The notes under the pieces: generated by a model
Told to the model about the DNA's origin: nothing
Databases searched by the model: none
What the model saw: only the letters and a program-made list of their open reading frames with translations
NCBI RefSeq assembly: GCF_002003665.1
Contig: NZ_JATM01000001.1
Location: 1-64,000, forward strand
From: Bombella intestini
Lineage (GTDB): Bacteria; Pseudomonadota; Alphaproteobacteria; Acetobacterales; Acetobacteraceae
Length of the DNA: 64,000 nt
Direction: 5' to 3'
Translations under genes and position numbers: made by a program
In this document: positions 27,176 through 35,071 of the stretch, one piece after another
Numbering within the stretch: the first letter of the stretch is position 1
Layout: each line of letters starts with the position of its first letter

Positions 27176-27183
27176 GGGGGGGG
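27176..27183 (+). repeat. G8 homopolymer upstream of the sulfotransferase
   Basis: A run of eight G about 110 bp upstream of the sulfotransferase start, in an otherwise AT-rich non-coding stretch. Homopolymer tracts of this length can vary by slipped-strand mispairing; whether this one does is unknown. The 243-bp gap between hldE and the sulfotransferase holds this tract and the candidate promoter described separately, and nothing else I recognise. Confidence 0.5.
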
Positions 27184-27220
27184 TGTAGTACAATAAATAA
27201 ATTTTTATCTTTTTTAGAAG

Positions 27221-27250
27221 TTGACAGTGATAATAATGACACATTCTGAT
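27221..27250 (+). promoter_or_regulatory. Candidate promoter with Fur-box-like overlap, sulfotransferase
   Basis: TTGACA (27221-27226) is followed 18 bases later by TCTGAT (27245-27250), a weak -10. The 19 bases at 27223-27241 match the Fur consensus GATAATGATAATCATTATC at 13 positions. The match is modest in such an AT-rich region, so iron control is only a possibility. Confidence 0.3.
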
Positions 27251-27293
27251 GAAATACAAATCGAAACAAAAAAACAAGGCCGGGAAGTACGTA

Positions 27294-28112
27294 ATGTCTC
27301 GTCATGTTCACTTTATATCCGGTCTTCCTCGCTCAGGAAGCACCCTTCTTAGTGTTCTTTTAGGGCAGAATCCTAACATTTACTGTGCAGAATATTCGAC
27401 GCCTGTCTGTTCTCTTATGACGAAGATGCTATCTGTTATTTCAGAAGGTGAATATAAAACTGAATTTAGCGGCGAAAAGGTCATGAATCTTCTTAAGAAG
27501 ACAATGGATACATACCATGACATGCCATCAAAGCCGAATCTGGTCATTGATAATAACCGGGCCTGGTGCAGCAAGCTTCAGCTTCTGGACTATCTCTACC
27601 CTCATGCAAAAGTGATCTGCTGTGTGCGTGATCCTGTCTGGGTGATTAACTCCTTTGAGCGCATCATTGGCAGGGACCCGACGTTTTCATCCTATCTCGT
27701 GCCTGTGGAACATAGGGCTACGCTACATCAGCGGGTGAATTATCTGCTGTCTCCTGCGGGGGCTTTCGGTTTTGCGTATCAGGCCTTGCAGGAGGCATTT
27801 TTCGGACAGTTTTCGTTCAAACTAGTACTGGTTGATTATGACAGCCTGGTGACAAAGCCCCTGTCCGTCATGCGTTTTCTGGAAAAGGAATTGAACGTTC
27901 CTGCCGCTACTTATGACATGGACAACGTCCGCTACACGCCTCCTACGGCATACGATAAGGCTCTGGAAACGCCGGGGCTGCATGACATTGCCCAGAAGGT
28001 GGAGCCTCAGAAGCATCCTCTCATATTGCCACCCGATGTCGTGAATCGTCTGGCTGGGGGTGCATTCTGGAGAGACAGAAGCATGAACCCGAAGTCGGTA
28101 CGGATCATATGA
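27294..28112 (+). CDS. Sulfotransferase family protein
   Basis: Predicted PAPS-dependent sulfotransferase. The 5'-phosphosulfate loop is visible at the N-terminus as HFISGLPRSGSTLLSVLLGQ, and the 3'-phosphate-binding region is likely VICCVRDPVWVINSFERI, with the family Arg/Ser pattern. The acceptor is unknown; sugars, lipids and proteins are all possible. 272 residues from ATG 27294, which has GGGAAG upstream; ATG 27249 gives a Lys-rich N-terminal extension of 15 residues. The first 200-300 bases and the upstream region are clearly AT-richer (one 60-base stretch is about 37% GC) than the neighbouring genes, suggesting acquisition. It sits alone between hldE (-) and truA (-). Confidence 0.8.
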   Translation: MSRHVHFISGLPRSGSTLLSVLLGQNPNIYCAEYSTPVCSLMTKMLSVISEGEYKTEFSGEKVMNLLKKTMDTYHDMPSKPNLVIDNNRAWCSKLQLLDYLYPHAKVICCVRDPVWVINSFERIIGRDPTFSSYLVPVEHRATLHQRVNYLLSPAGAFGFAYQALQEAFFGQFSFKLVLVDYDSLVTKPLSVMRFLEKELNVPAATYDMDNVRYTPPTAYDKALETPGLHDIAQKVEPQKHPLILPPDVVNRLAGGAFWRDRSMNPKSVRII

Positions 28113-28126
28113 AAATCAGCAGAGTT

Positions 28127-28918
28127 TTATGGCTGGAAAGGATTATCCGGGTAGCCGACATCCATCAGGCACAGGCCATCGGGGGGAGCGGTAGGGCCAG
28201 CTTTGCAGCGATCACGAGCTTCTAGTGCTTCTTTTACCCGGTCAGGGTGCCATTGATGATGGCCGACCAATGCCAGCGTCCCGACCATATTACGGACCTG
28301 ATGATGCAGGAAAGACCGGGCCTGCACATCCACATACACATATTCGCCGGAGCGGGTGATGGTGAGTTCATCCAGCGTCCGCAGGGCATCACGGGCTTGG
28401 CAAGCCGCTGCGCGGAAGGAGGTGAAGTCATGCCCACCCAGTAGATGGTTGGCACCTTCCTGCATGGCCTCAATGTCTAGCGGGGCACGGATGTGCCAGA
28501 CGAAGCCCTCTTGCATGGCCGGACGGGCCGGACGGTTGAGGATGGTATAGCGGTATCGCCGCCATGTAGCAGAGAAGCGGGCGTTCCAGCCTTCTGGGGC
28601 GGGGGCAGCTTCCAGAATGGAAATGGGATGGGGTTTCAGATGGTAACCGATGGCATCTCGCACGGCTTTGCGGCTGAGAGGGGCATCGTCCGGGAAGTCC
28701 AGATGCGCCACGAGTCCAGCCGCATGAACGCCTGAATCAGTCCGCCCTGCCGTTACGCTGCTGACCTTGCGGCCCTGCGTGAGATGCTCGGCGGCTTCCT
28801 CAATAAGCTGTTGGACGGAGAGGCCACTTTTCTGGCGTTGCCAGCCAACATAGGGGCGGCCGTCGAACTCAATGCGGATGGCCCAGCGGCTGATGCCGGG
28901 CGGGGCGGCGTCAGTCAA
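28127..28918 (-). CDS. truA: tRNA pseudouridine(38-40) synthase
   Basis: Isomerises uridines 38-40 in tRNA anticodon arms. Catalytic Asp lies in TAGRTDSGVHAAGLVAHLDF; other family segments are IEFDGRPYVGWQRQ, RYRYTILNRP and FLHHQVRNMVGTLALVG. 263 residues. It overlaps the end of fmt by 8 bp and forms the minus-strand unit def-fmt-truA, a common alphaproteobacterial arrangement. It converges with the sulfotransferase gene, 14 bp away. Confidence 0.95.
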   Translation of the reverse strand: MTDAAPPGISRWAIRIEFDGRPYVGWQRQKSGLSVQQLIEEAAEHLTQGRKVSSVTAGRTDSGVHAAGLVAHLDFPDDAPLSRKAVRDAIGYHLKPHPISILEAAPAPEGWNARFSATWRRYRYTILNRPARPAMQEGFVWHIRAPLDIEAMQEGANHLLGGHDFTSFRAAACQARDALRTLDELTITRSGEYVYVDVQARSFLHHQVRNMVGTLALVGHHQWHPDRVKEALEARDRCKAGPTAPPDGLCLMDVGYPDNPFQP

Positions 28919-29843
28919 GGCGCATCCCTTTGGTTAGTTTTGTGCCACGCAGAAAGGCGTCCCGGTCCATCATGGCCCGTCCCGGCTTCTGGATGCGGTC
29001 GATCCGTAGGCAGCCTGTCCCGCAGGCAATGGTCAATCTGTCATCCAGCACAGTACCCGGAGCGGGGGCTGAGGCTATGAGGGCGGCAGTTTCGGCTTCA
29101 TCCGGCAGGGTAACGGCACCGATGCGGTAAGTTTGCCCTTCCAAAAGGGTATAACTTCCCGGCCACGGAATGAAGGCCCGCACTTGACGCTCAATTTCAA
29201 CGGCCGAGCGGTTCCAGTCGATCTGGCCATCTTTACGCTCCAGTCGTGGAGCATAGCAGCTACGGGAATCGTCCTGCGGAATAGGGGTAGGTTGTTCTGT
29301 TAGGGCGTGAACGACCAGACGGGCACCAATCTCTGCTAGTCGGTCATGCAGGCTACCTGCCGTGTCTGTCGCTGTGATGGGTGTGGCCTCGGAGAGGATG
29401 ACCGCACCTGTATCCAGCCCTTTGTCCATTTGCATAATGCAGACGCCACTTTCTGCATCACCGGCTCGGATAGCGGACTGGATAGGTGATGCACCCCTCC
29501 AGCGAGGAAGTAGACTGGCATGAATATTCAGGCAGCCGAGCCGTGGCGCATTCAGGATGGCCTCTGGCAGAATAAGGCCATAAGCTGCCACAATGGCTGC
29601 ATCAGCGTTTAATCCCTGAAAGAAGGCTAGCTCTTCTTCGTTATGGCGCAGTTTTTCCGGCGTGCGGACAGGGATGCTGAGCGCATCGGCGGCCTCATGC
29701 ACGGGCTGTCGCCGCAGAGCCTTACCTCGGCCTGCTGGGCGGGGGGGCTGGGTATAAACGGCAACGACCTCATGGCCTGCCTTAATCAAGCCATGAAGGG
29801 CCGGAACGGAAAAGTCCGGCGAGCCCATGAAGATGAGGCGCAT
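28911..29843 (-). CDS. fmt: Methionyl-tRNA formyltransferase
   Basis: Formylates initiator Met-tRNA with 10-formyltetrahydrofolate. The N-terminal hydrolase domain starts MRLIFMGSPDFSVPALHGL and contains NIHASLLPRWRGASPIQSAI (catalytic Asn and His) and the MQMDKGLDTGAVI segment; the C-terminal domain begins about residue 205. 310 residues. Five bases separate it from def, whose product removes the formyl group later, so the two functionally linked enzymes share a transcript. Confidence 0.96.
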   Translation of the reverse strand: MRLIFMGSPDFSVPALHGLIKAGHEVVAVYTQPPRPAGRGKALRRQPVHEAADALSIPVRTPEKLRHNEEELAFFQGLNADAAIVAAYGLILPEAILNAPRLGCLNIHASLLPRWRGASPIQSAIRAGDAESGVCIMQMDKGLDTGAVILSEATPITATDTAGSLHDRLAEIGARLVVHALTEQPTPIPQDDSRSCYAPRLERKDGQIDWNRSAVEIERQVRAFIPWPGSYTLLEGQTYRIGAVTLPDEAETAALIASAPAPGTVLDDRLTIACGTGCLRIDRIQKPGRAMMDRDAFLRGTKLTKGMRLD

Positions 29844-29848
29844 GGTAC

Positions 29849-30409
29849 TTACCGTCTCCGCTTTTGTTCCTTGGCCAGACGCCGCATAATCATGTTGCGC
29901 TTCAGGGAAGACAGATGATCAACAAACAGGATGCCATCCAGATGGTCGATTTCATGCTGGATGCAGGTTGCCAGTAGGTCGGATGCTTCCTGCTCGATGG
30001 TCTGGCCATCTAGATCACGATAGCGAACCCGGATGGATTCCGGCCGGATGACCTCAGCATACTGGTTAGGCAGGGAGAGACAGCCTTCTTCCCGTGCGGC
30101 AAGTGTCTCGGAGGAATCGATGATCTCCGGGTTGATGAGAACCATCGGGTTGCGGGGTTCATCCTCACGAGCAACATCGACCAGCACGAAACGCTGGCTT
30201 AACCCCACTTGCGGAGCAGCCAGCCCGATGCCGGGGGCCTTGTACATGGCCGAGAACATACCCGGCAGGGCCTCACGGATGGCGGCCATGTCTTCCGGGC
30301 GAACTTCGTGGGCCACCTGGCTCAGCACGGGCTGGGGGGCAACAAGGATTGATGTCGGGGCGATGTCATCAAGCCGATCAAGAAAATCTAAATTCTTCAT
30401 GGCAAGCAT
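29849..30409 (-). CDS. def: Peptide deformylase
   Basis: Metalloenzyme removing the N-formyl group from nascent proteins. All three family motifs are present: GIGLAAPQVG, EEGCLSLP (metal-binding Cys) and QHEIDHLDG (metal-binding His pair and catalytic Glu). 186 residues from ATG 30409, or 183 from ATG 30400; neither has a recognisable ribosome-binding site. First gene of the def-fmt-truA unit. The divergent small heat-shock gene starts 166 bp away, and this gap shows no clear regulatory site to me. Confidence 0.95.
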   Translation of the reverse strand: MLAMKNLDFLDRLDDIAPTSILVAPQPVLSQVAHEVRPEDMAAIREALPGMFSAMYKAPGIGLAAPQVGLSQRFVLVDVAREDEPRNPMVLINPEIIDSSETLAAREEGCLSLPNQYAEVIRPESIRVRYRDLDGQTIEQEASDLLATCIQHEIDHLDGILFVDHLSSLKRNMIMRRLAKEQKRRR

Positions 30410-30575
30410 GTTAGCGGCTGGCGATGGGTAATTCCAGCCTGTTCTTTAATGCGTCAGCGGGTGGATAACCCTTGCATCAGGAGGGGGCTGACCTCATATC
30501 TGCCAGTGTGGGCAATGCCTTGTGAGGGTTGCCTTTCTACTCACGTCTCGCTCCCTGAGGAGGCCTCGTAATACC

Positions 30576-31088
30576 ATGTCATCTGGACGACTTTTCACGT
30601 CCCCCATGTTCCTGGGGTTTGATCATCTGGAACAAATGCTTGAACGGGCATCAAAAACAGCATCGGATGGGTATCCACCCTATAATATCGAACAGCTGAG
30701 CCGTACGGCTCTGCGGATTACTCTGGCTGTAGCCGGGTTTGTCATGGATGACCTTCAGATTACTCAGGAAGATAATCAGCTGGTCATCCGTGGTCGGCAG
30801 GCGGACGATACGCAGGGGCGTGTCTTCTTACACCGGGGGATTGCTGCCCGACAGTTTCATAAAGCGTTTGTGCTGGCGGAAGGGATCGAAATCGCCGGGG
30901 CTTGGTTGGATAATGGCTTGCTGCATATCGACCTTCATCGCCCGGAGCCGGAAGTACGTGTGAAGCATATTACCATCAAGCAGGGTAGCTCTGATGGGGC
31001 TGTGCAGCCGTCCTCACCAGCTCGTGATGTAGAGTTGGCCCGTGATCTTTCTCCCATAACGGAGGATGAGCCTTTTGGCCGGGAATGA
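30576..31088 (+). CDS. Hsp20-family small heat-shock protein
   Basis: IbpA-like ATP-independent holdase chaperone. The 170-residue protein has the alphaproteobacterial N-terminus (LFTSPMFLGFDHLEQMLERA), then an alpha-crystallin domain around residues 45-135 including YNIEQLSRTALRITLAVAGF, RTADDTQG-like loop (RQADDTQGRVFLHRGIAARQF) and GAWLDNGLLHIDLHRPEPE. ATG 30576 has a GAGGAGG site upstream and is chosen over an earlier in-frame ATG at 30522. A DUF1150 gene overlaps its end, a pairing common in alphaproteobacteria. I saw no ROSE-type thermometer, but did not fold the leader. Confidence 0.9.
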   Translation: MSSGRLFTSPMFLGFDHLEQMLERASKTASDGYPPYNIEQLSRTALRITLAVAGFVMDDLQITQEDNQLVIRGRQADDTQGRVFLHRGIAARQFHKAFVLAEGIEIAGAWLDNGLLHIDLHRPEPEVRVKHITIKQGSSDGAVQPSSPARDVELARDLSPITEDEPFGRE

Positions 31089-31338
31089 TGAGAGAAAAAG
31101 CTCCGCCAGTGATAGGCTGGCGGAGGATGTATACGAGCGTGCCCGTACTATGACAGGGGCAGAGTTGCGGAACTGGGGCATGAAAGAGGTTGCCTATTTC
31201 CGGCCCATTACGCATGAGGGCACTACACTGATTGCTATCCATGCGGCGGATGGGACGCCCGTGTGCCTCGCCGAGGATGAGGATAGTGCGGTGGATGCCA
31301 TCCTTGAGCAGGATATGGTGCCGACCTTTCTGCAATGA
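31066..31338 (+). CDS. DUF1150 family protein
   Basis: Short protein of unknown function in the DUF1150 family, recognised from WGMKEVAYFRPITHEGTTLIAIHAADGTPV, with the AIHAADGTP core. 90 residues from ATG 31066, which would overlap the small heat-shock gene by 23 bp. That ATG directly abuts a GGAGG, too close for use; the same GGAGG would be well placed for an in-frame TTG at 31075, so the true start may be there. Genes of this family commonly follow hsp20 in alphaproteobacteria. Confidence 0.8.
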   Translation: MSLLAGNDERKSSASDRLAEDVYERARTMTGAELRNWGMKEVAYFRPITHEGTTLIAIHAADGTPVCLAEDEDSAVDAILEQDMVPTFLQ

Positions 31339-31347
31339 AGGCGGGGG

Positions 31348-31554
31348 TTACGGCTTATGATTTCGCTTGTAGCGTTGGATAACCCAGTAAACGCCTCCAT
31401 AGGCGAGGCTTGCTGCAAGGCCTGCAATGATTGATGGGTCAATTCTGTCTGCGATGTGCAGCTGGGATGCCAGCCTTGCGGTGAGGAGGTCTGTCAACCG
31501 CATGAAGGTGTAATACAGACAGAATAATGATAGTCCATACAGACAAGTCTTCAC
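31348..31554 (-). CDS. Small membrane protein, unknown function
   Basis: A 68-residue product that I do not recognise. Two hydrophobic stretches are visible: LYGLSLFCLYYTFM near the N-terminus and IIAGLAASLAYGGVYWVI near the C-terminus, ending in a basic tail QRYKRNHKP. It starts with GTG at 31554 preceded by GGAGGTGAC, an excellent ribosome-binding site, which is the main evidence that it is a gene. It lies between the convergent DUF1150 gene and lptB. Confidence 0.6.
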   Translation of the reverse strand: MKTCLYGLSLFCLYYTFMRLTDLLTARLASQLHIADRIDPSIIAGLAASLAYGGVYWVIQRYKRNHKP

Positions 31555-31661
31555 GTCACCTCCGCTGGGAAGGGTTGTAGTAGAAGATGGTTACGCTTCT
31601 GTCCTTCCCTAGAGAGAGGAGCGTGCCTACGCAATGTGGCAAATATGGGGATTTTGCTTTC

Positions 31662-32408
31662 TTATAGGGAGAAGTTTTCTCCCAGATAGACCCGGCGGAC
31701 ATCTTCATTGGCTACGATGGCCTCTGGCGTACCCTCCATGAGAACACGCCCGCTATGCAGGATGTAGGCCCGGTCGATAACTTCTAGTGTCTCACGCACG
31801 TTATGGTCTGTAATCAGCACGCCGATGCCACGATCCTTTAGGTGGGATACAAGAGCACGGATTTCACTAACGGCGATGGGGTCGATCCCTGCCAGAGGTT
31901 CATCAAGAAGGATATAGTTTGGCTGGCTTGCCAGCGCACGGGCGATCTCAAGGCGGCGGCGCTCACCACCAGAAAGGGCCAGAGCCGGGGAGTGCCGCAG
32001 GCGGGTAATGCCGAATTCTGCCAGAAGGCCATCCAGCATGGCTTGTCGTTTATCCCGGTTTTTTTCAACTGCTTCCAGCGCAACAAGAATGTTCTGTTCG
32101 ACATTCAGCCCCCGGAAGATGCTAGCTTCTTGTGGTAAGTAGCCAACTCCCAGCCGTGCCCGCCGATACATGGGCAGGGGGGTGATGTCCGCACCATCCA
32201 ATGTGATGCTGCCCATGTCTGTCTGCACCAATCCAACAATCATGTAGAAGCTGGTTGTTTTTCCGGCACCATTCGGGCCAAGCAGACCGACAGCCTCGCC
32301 ACGCTGCACATGGAGCGACACGTCATGAACGACAGTGCGTTTTTTGTAGCTTTTCCCGATGCCTTTGGCTGCCAGTCCCGGCTTACCCTGATTTTCCTGC
32401 ATGGTCAT
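31662..32408 (-). CDS. lptB: LPS export ABC transporter ATP-binding protein LptB
   Basis: ATPase of the LptB2FGC complex that extracts LPS from the inner membrane. Walker A GLLGPNGAGKTTSFYMIVGL, signature LSGGERRRLEIARAL, Walker B YILLDEPLAGIDP and the switch His in ITDHNVRETL are present. 248 residues. ATG 32408 overlaps lptA by 4 bp. The lptC-lptA-lptB order is conserved; the permease genes lptF/G are not in this window. Confidence 0.96.
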   Translation of the reverse strand: MTMQENQGKPGLAAKGIGKSYKKRTVVHDVSLHVQRGEAVGLLGPNGAGKTTSFYMIVGLVQTDMGSITLDGADITPLPMYRRARLGVGYLPQEASIFRGLNVEQNILVALEAVEKNRDKRQAMLDGLLAEFGITRLRHSPALALSGGERRRLEIARALASQPNYILLDEPLAGIDPIAVSEIRALVSHLKDRGIGVLITDHNVRETLEVIDRAYILHSGRVLMEGTPEAIVANEDVRRVYLGENFSL

Positions 32409-33334
32409 TTACCTGCCTCATTGGGAACGATCAGCCCCTGTACAGGGTCGCTGGAGCCGGACAGCATATGGGAGATGCCAGTTCTGAGATTCACAATGGC
32501 TTGAGACCCATTATTCTGATTCTGCCCCTGCGTGACACGCACATGACCGATTAGACGTGCGAGTTCAGGCCCGGCCAGATAGACGCCACGATCCCCGGTA
32601 GCTGTTTGGCGATCCGTGCGGATCATGACATGGCCCCAGCCATAGGCCCGGTCCAGATTCCCACTTTTCGACTTTTTACCATCAGTTGTCTGGCTAGCCT
32701 TGTTGGCGGCTTTTTGGGCATCGGAAAGTTCCACGGCCTGCATGACATCAGCCGTAATTCTTTTACCATCGCTGGTTGTGACAGTCGCATCACCCCATCC
32801 GATAGAGACATGGGTCTGCGGGTGATACTCCACGAGGTCCCGGGCCGTCATAAGCTGGCGGGGCGTGGTGAATTTCATGGCCTTGCCCGTCATCATCAAG
32901 ACGCTTTTATCAACGTCATATAGCCCGTGATCACCCCAGCCCTGGTCTTCTAGATTATAGATATGGACATGGCCGAAAGCCTCGACACGATATAGCTCCA
33001 TATCATCACTACCGCCGGTTTTCTGGCTATCATTAGTGGCGGCATGGGAGGTGCCGGTTTGTTTTTTCGGGCGGAGATACCCGACCAGTGTATCGGCATC
33101 GACTGTCATATCGCCCCGCTGGGCACGAGCCCCGCCGGTGAGGGTGACGGTCTGGCGATTATGGTCGTAGATTTCTTCTTTCTTCCAGAAGAGATGAACG
33201 ACCTGCCCATGTGCCTGGTCATGGGGAGCAGTGTCGGCGGCTAGGGCAATGGCGGACGGTGCCAGAGTCTCGGCCAAAAGGAGACCAGCAGCCGCAAGAA
33301 ACGCATGAGGGCGGGAGAAAACAGGGAGACGCAT
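32405..33334 (-). CDS. lptA: LPS transport periplasmic protein LptA
   Basis: Forms the periplasmic bridge that carries LPS to LptDE. After a signal peptide (AFLAAAGLLLAETLAPSAIALA) comes an OstA-like domain beginning HLFWKKEEIYDHNRQTVTLTG and including GDMTVDADTLVGYL and MTGKAMKFTTPRQLMTARDLV. 309 residues, longer than E. coli LptA (185), with a Gln/Asn-rich C-terminus. ATG 33334 fits an AAGGA site; ATG 33337 is three bases upstream. A longer reading frame continues into lptC and is not used. Confidence 0.88.
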   Translation of the reverse strand: MRLPVFSRPHAFLAAAGLLLAETLAPSAIALAADTAPHDQAHGQVVHLFWKKEEIYDHNRQTVTLTGGARAQRGDMTVDADTLVGYLRPKKQTGTSHAATNDSQKTGGSDDMELYRVEAFGHVHIYNLEDQGWGDHGLYDVDKSVLMMTGKAMKFTTPRQLMTARDLVEYHPQTHVSIGWGDATVTTSDGKRITADVMQAVELSDAQKAANKASQTTDGKKSKSGNLDRAYGWGHVMIRTDRQTATGDRGVYLAGPELARLIGHVRVTQGQNQNNGSQAIVNLRTGISHMLSGSSDPVQGLIVPNEAGK

Positions 33335-33344
33335 CATGCTTCCT

Positions 33345-34085
33345 TTATGGGCTGTTCGGTGTGGCGGGAGAAGAGGGGGCAGAGGATAAATCCTCAAAAT
33401 GATCTGTTCGCCCCGGGCCGAGGAACTGGAGAGTGTTCGTCCGTTGATCCATAAAGGCGCCTTCGGCATCCTGTTTACCAAAGGGGCCTTCAGCATGAAC
33501 CCAATCATGCGTGGCGATAACCTCCTGCGGCAGGTCAACATCGGCAGAGGGGCTGTTCAGCAGAACACCGTCACTGCGGTAGATCACGACATGGCCGTTC
33601 AGTGTCAGTGTCTGTTCATGCTGGAGATACATGCCATTATCTGCCCGTGCATGAACCCATTGCCGGTTATGCAGCATGATGTCGGCTTCAGGCTCGGTCA
33701 TATCAATACGGTTAGGCTCGCTCTGTCGAGCGATGCGGGCCGTGATGGTATAGGGGTGGCCGTGCGAATCAAGGTCGTGATAAGCGGCATGTTCCATCAT
33801 GCCACTATCCGTATGGGCATGGCGCATGCTGGCTAGAATAGCACTGTTCTGATGGATCAGATGGTTGATTTCCGGCCATATGCCCACTGAAATGAGCAGG
33901 AAAACCGCAAGACCGGGAAGCCCCCATTTGGCCCGCTTTAGGAGCAAACTCCGTTTGGCCATAGCTTCAGCCGAAGGAGGGGTGCGCCTTCTGGCCATAG
34001 CTTCTTGCCGTAGGGCGTCCAGCTGACGGGTTTTTTCCAAGCGGTCCGGGTCAAAATCATCCCGGTTTGGGGGGAATGTACTCAT
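33345..34085 (-). CDS. lptC: LPS export system protein LptC
   Basis: Single-span inner-membrane protein linking LptB2FG to LptA. The cytoplasmic N-terminus (about 60 charged residues) precedes one membrane segment (WGLPGLAVFLLISVGIWPEI); the periplasmic LptC domain follows with YTITARIARQSEPN, MTEPEADIMLHNRQW and LTLNGHVVIYRSDG. 246 residues with a Pro/Ser tail. It overlaps kdsD by 4 bp and is followed by lptA after about 10 bp. Confidence 0.88.
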   Translation of the reverse strand: MSTFPPNRDDFDPDRLEKTRQLDALRQEAMARRRTPPSAEAMAKRSLLLKRAKWGLPGLAVFLLISVGIWPEINHLIHQNSAILASMRHAHTDSGMMEHAAYHDLDSHGHPYTITARIARQSEPNRIDMTEPEADIMLHNRQWVHARADNGMYLQHEQTLTLNGHVVIYRSDGVLLNSPSADVDLPQEVIATHDWVHAEGPFGKQDAEGAFMDQRTNTLQFLGPGRTDHFEDLSSAPSSPATPNSP

Positions 34086-35059
34086 GGGCAGCCCCCCCGC
34101 AAAAGATCATGAAGATGGATAATCCCAATAGGGCGGCGTTCATCATCCACGATAAAGAGACTGGTCACCGGGACAGGTCGGTCATTCATGAGACGCCGGA
34201 TATCCTGCGCCCGCATGGTGGCTGTTCCTGTCAGAGGGGTGCGATTCATGATCTCTCGGGCCGTGGTTGTGTCGAGGTCCCGACCTAGGGCAGGGCGGAG
34301 GTCTCCATCTGTTATGAGACCGGCAAGCTGGCCATTACCATCTAGAATCCCAACACAGCCGAAACTTTTACGGGTGATTTCAAGGATGACGGCCCGGAGG
34401 GACATATCTTCACGCCCTAGTGGCATCGCCTTGCCTGTATGCATGAAGTCGCCAACAGGGCGGAGCTGTGCGCCCAGCGTTCCCGCCGGATGCAGGAGGC
34501 CAAAGTCATGGGCGTTGAAGCCGCGTTGCTCCAGCAAGGCAATGGCCAGAGCATCACCGAGAGCCAGTTGAAGCAGACATGATGTTGTCGGGGCCAGTCC
34601 CATCGGGCAGGCCTCGGGTGCGGCCGGTATGATAAGGGGAATCTGGACAGACTGTGCCAGTGTAGAGGTCGCCTTTGTTGTAAAGGCGATCTGCGTGAGA
34701 TTTAAGCGGGCCGCATGGAGGAGAATGGCAGCGAGCTCGCTGGTCTCGCCAGAATTGGAAAGATAGAGGACGACATCCCCCGGCCCCACCATGCCGAGAT
34801 CACCATGAGCGGCTTCGGCAGGATGAAGGAAGAGTGAGGGCGTCCCCGTGGACGCTAGCGTGGCGTTGATTTTACGCCCAATATGGCCAGATTTACCCAT
34901 CCCCGTGAGGATAAGGCGGCCTTTCATTGCCAGGATGGCATCCAGTGCAGCTTCAAAGCCTTCTTGCATGGGGCCATGCAGAGCACCCTCAAGCTGTTCC
35001 AACCCCTGACGTTCTGTCTGGAGAGCACGGCAGGCTGTCAGGAGAGGGGATGCGGTCAT
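34082..35059 (-). CDS. kdsD: Arabinose-5-phosphate isomerase (KpsF/GutQ family)
   Basis: Converts ribulose 5-phosphate to arabinose 5-phosphate, precursor of Kdo for the LPS core. SIS domain (about 30-180) with RLILTGMGKSGHIGRKINATLASTGTPS in two parts, HPAEAAHGDLGMV, and YLSNSGETSELAAI; two CBS domains follow (about 205-325). 325 residues. The position directly upstream of lptC-lptA-lptB supports a Kdo/LPS role over gut-sugar alternatives. Confidence 0.92.
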   Translation of the reverse strand: MTASPLLTACRALQTERQGLEQLEGALHGPMQEGFEAALDAILAMKGRLILTGMGKSGHIGRKINATLASTGTPSLFLHPAEAAHGDLGMVGPGDVVLYLSNSGETSELAAILLHAARLNLTQIAFTTKATSTLAQSVQIPLIIPAAPEACPMGLAPTTSCLLQLALGDALAIALLEQRGFNAHDFGLLHPAGTLGAQLRPVGDFMHTGKAMPLGREDMSLRAVILEITRKSFGCVGILDGNGQLAGLITDGDLRPALGRDLDTTTAREIMNRTPLTGTATMRAQDIRRLMNDRPVPVTSLFIVDDERRPIGIIHLHDLLRGGCP

Positions 35060-35071
35060 GGAGCAACTTTA

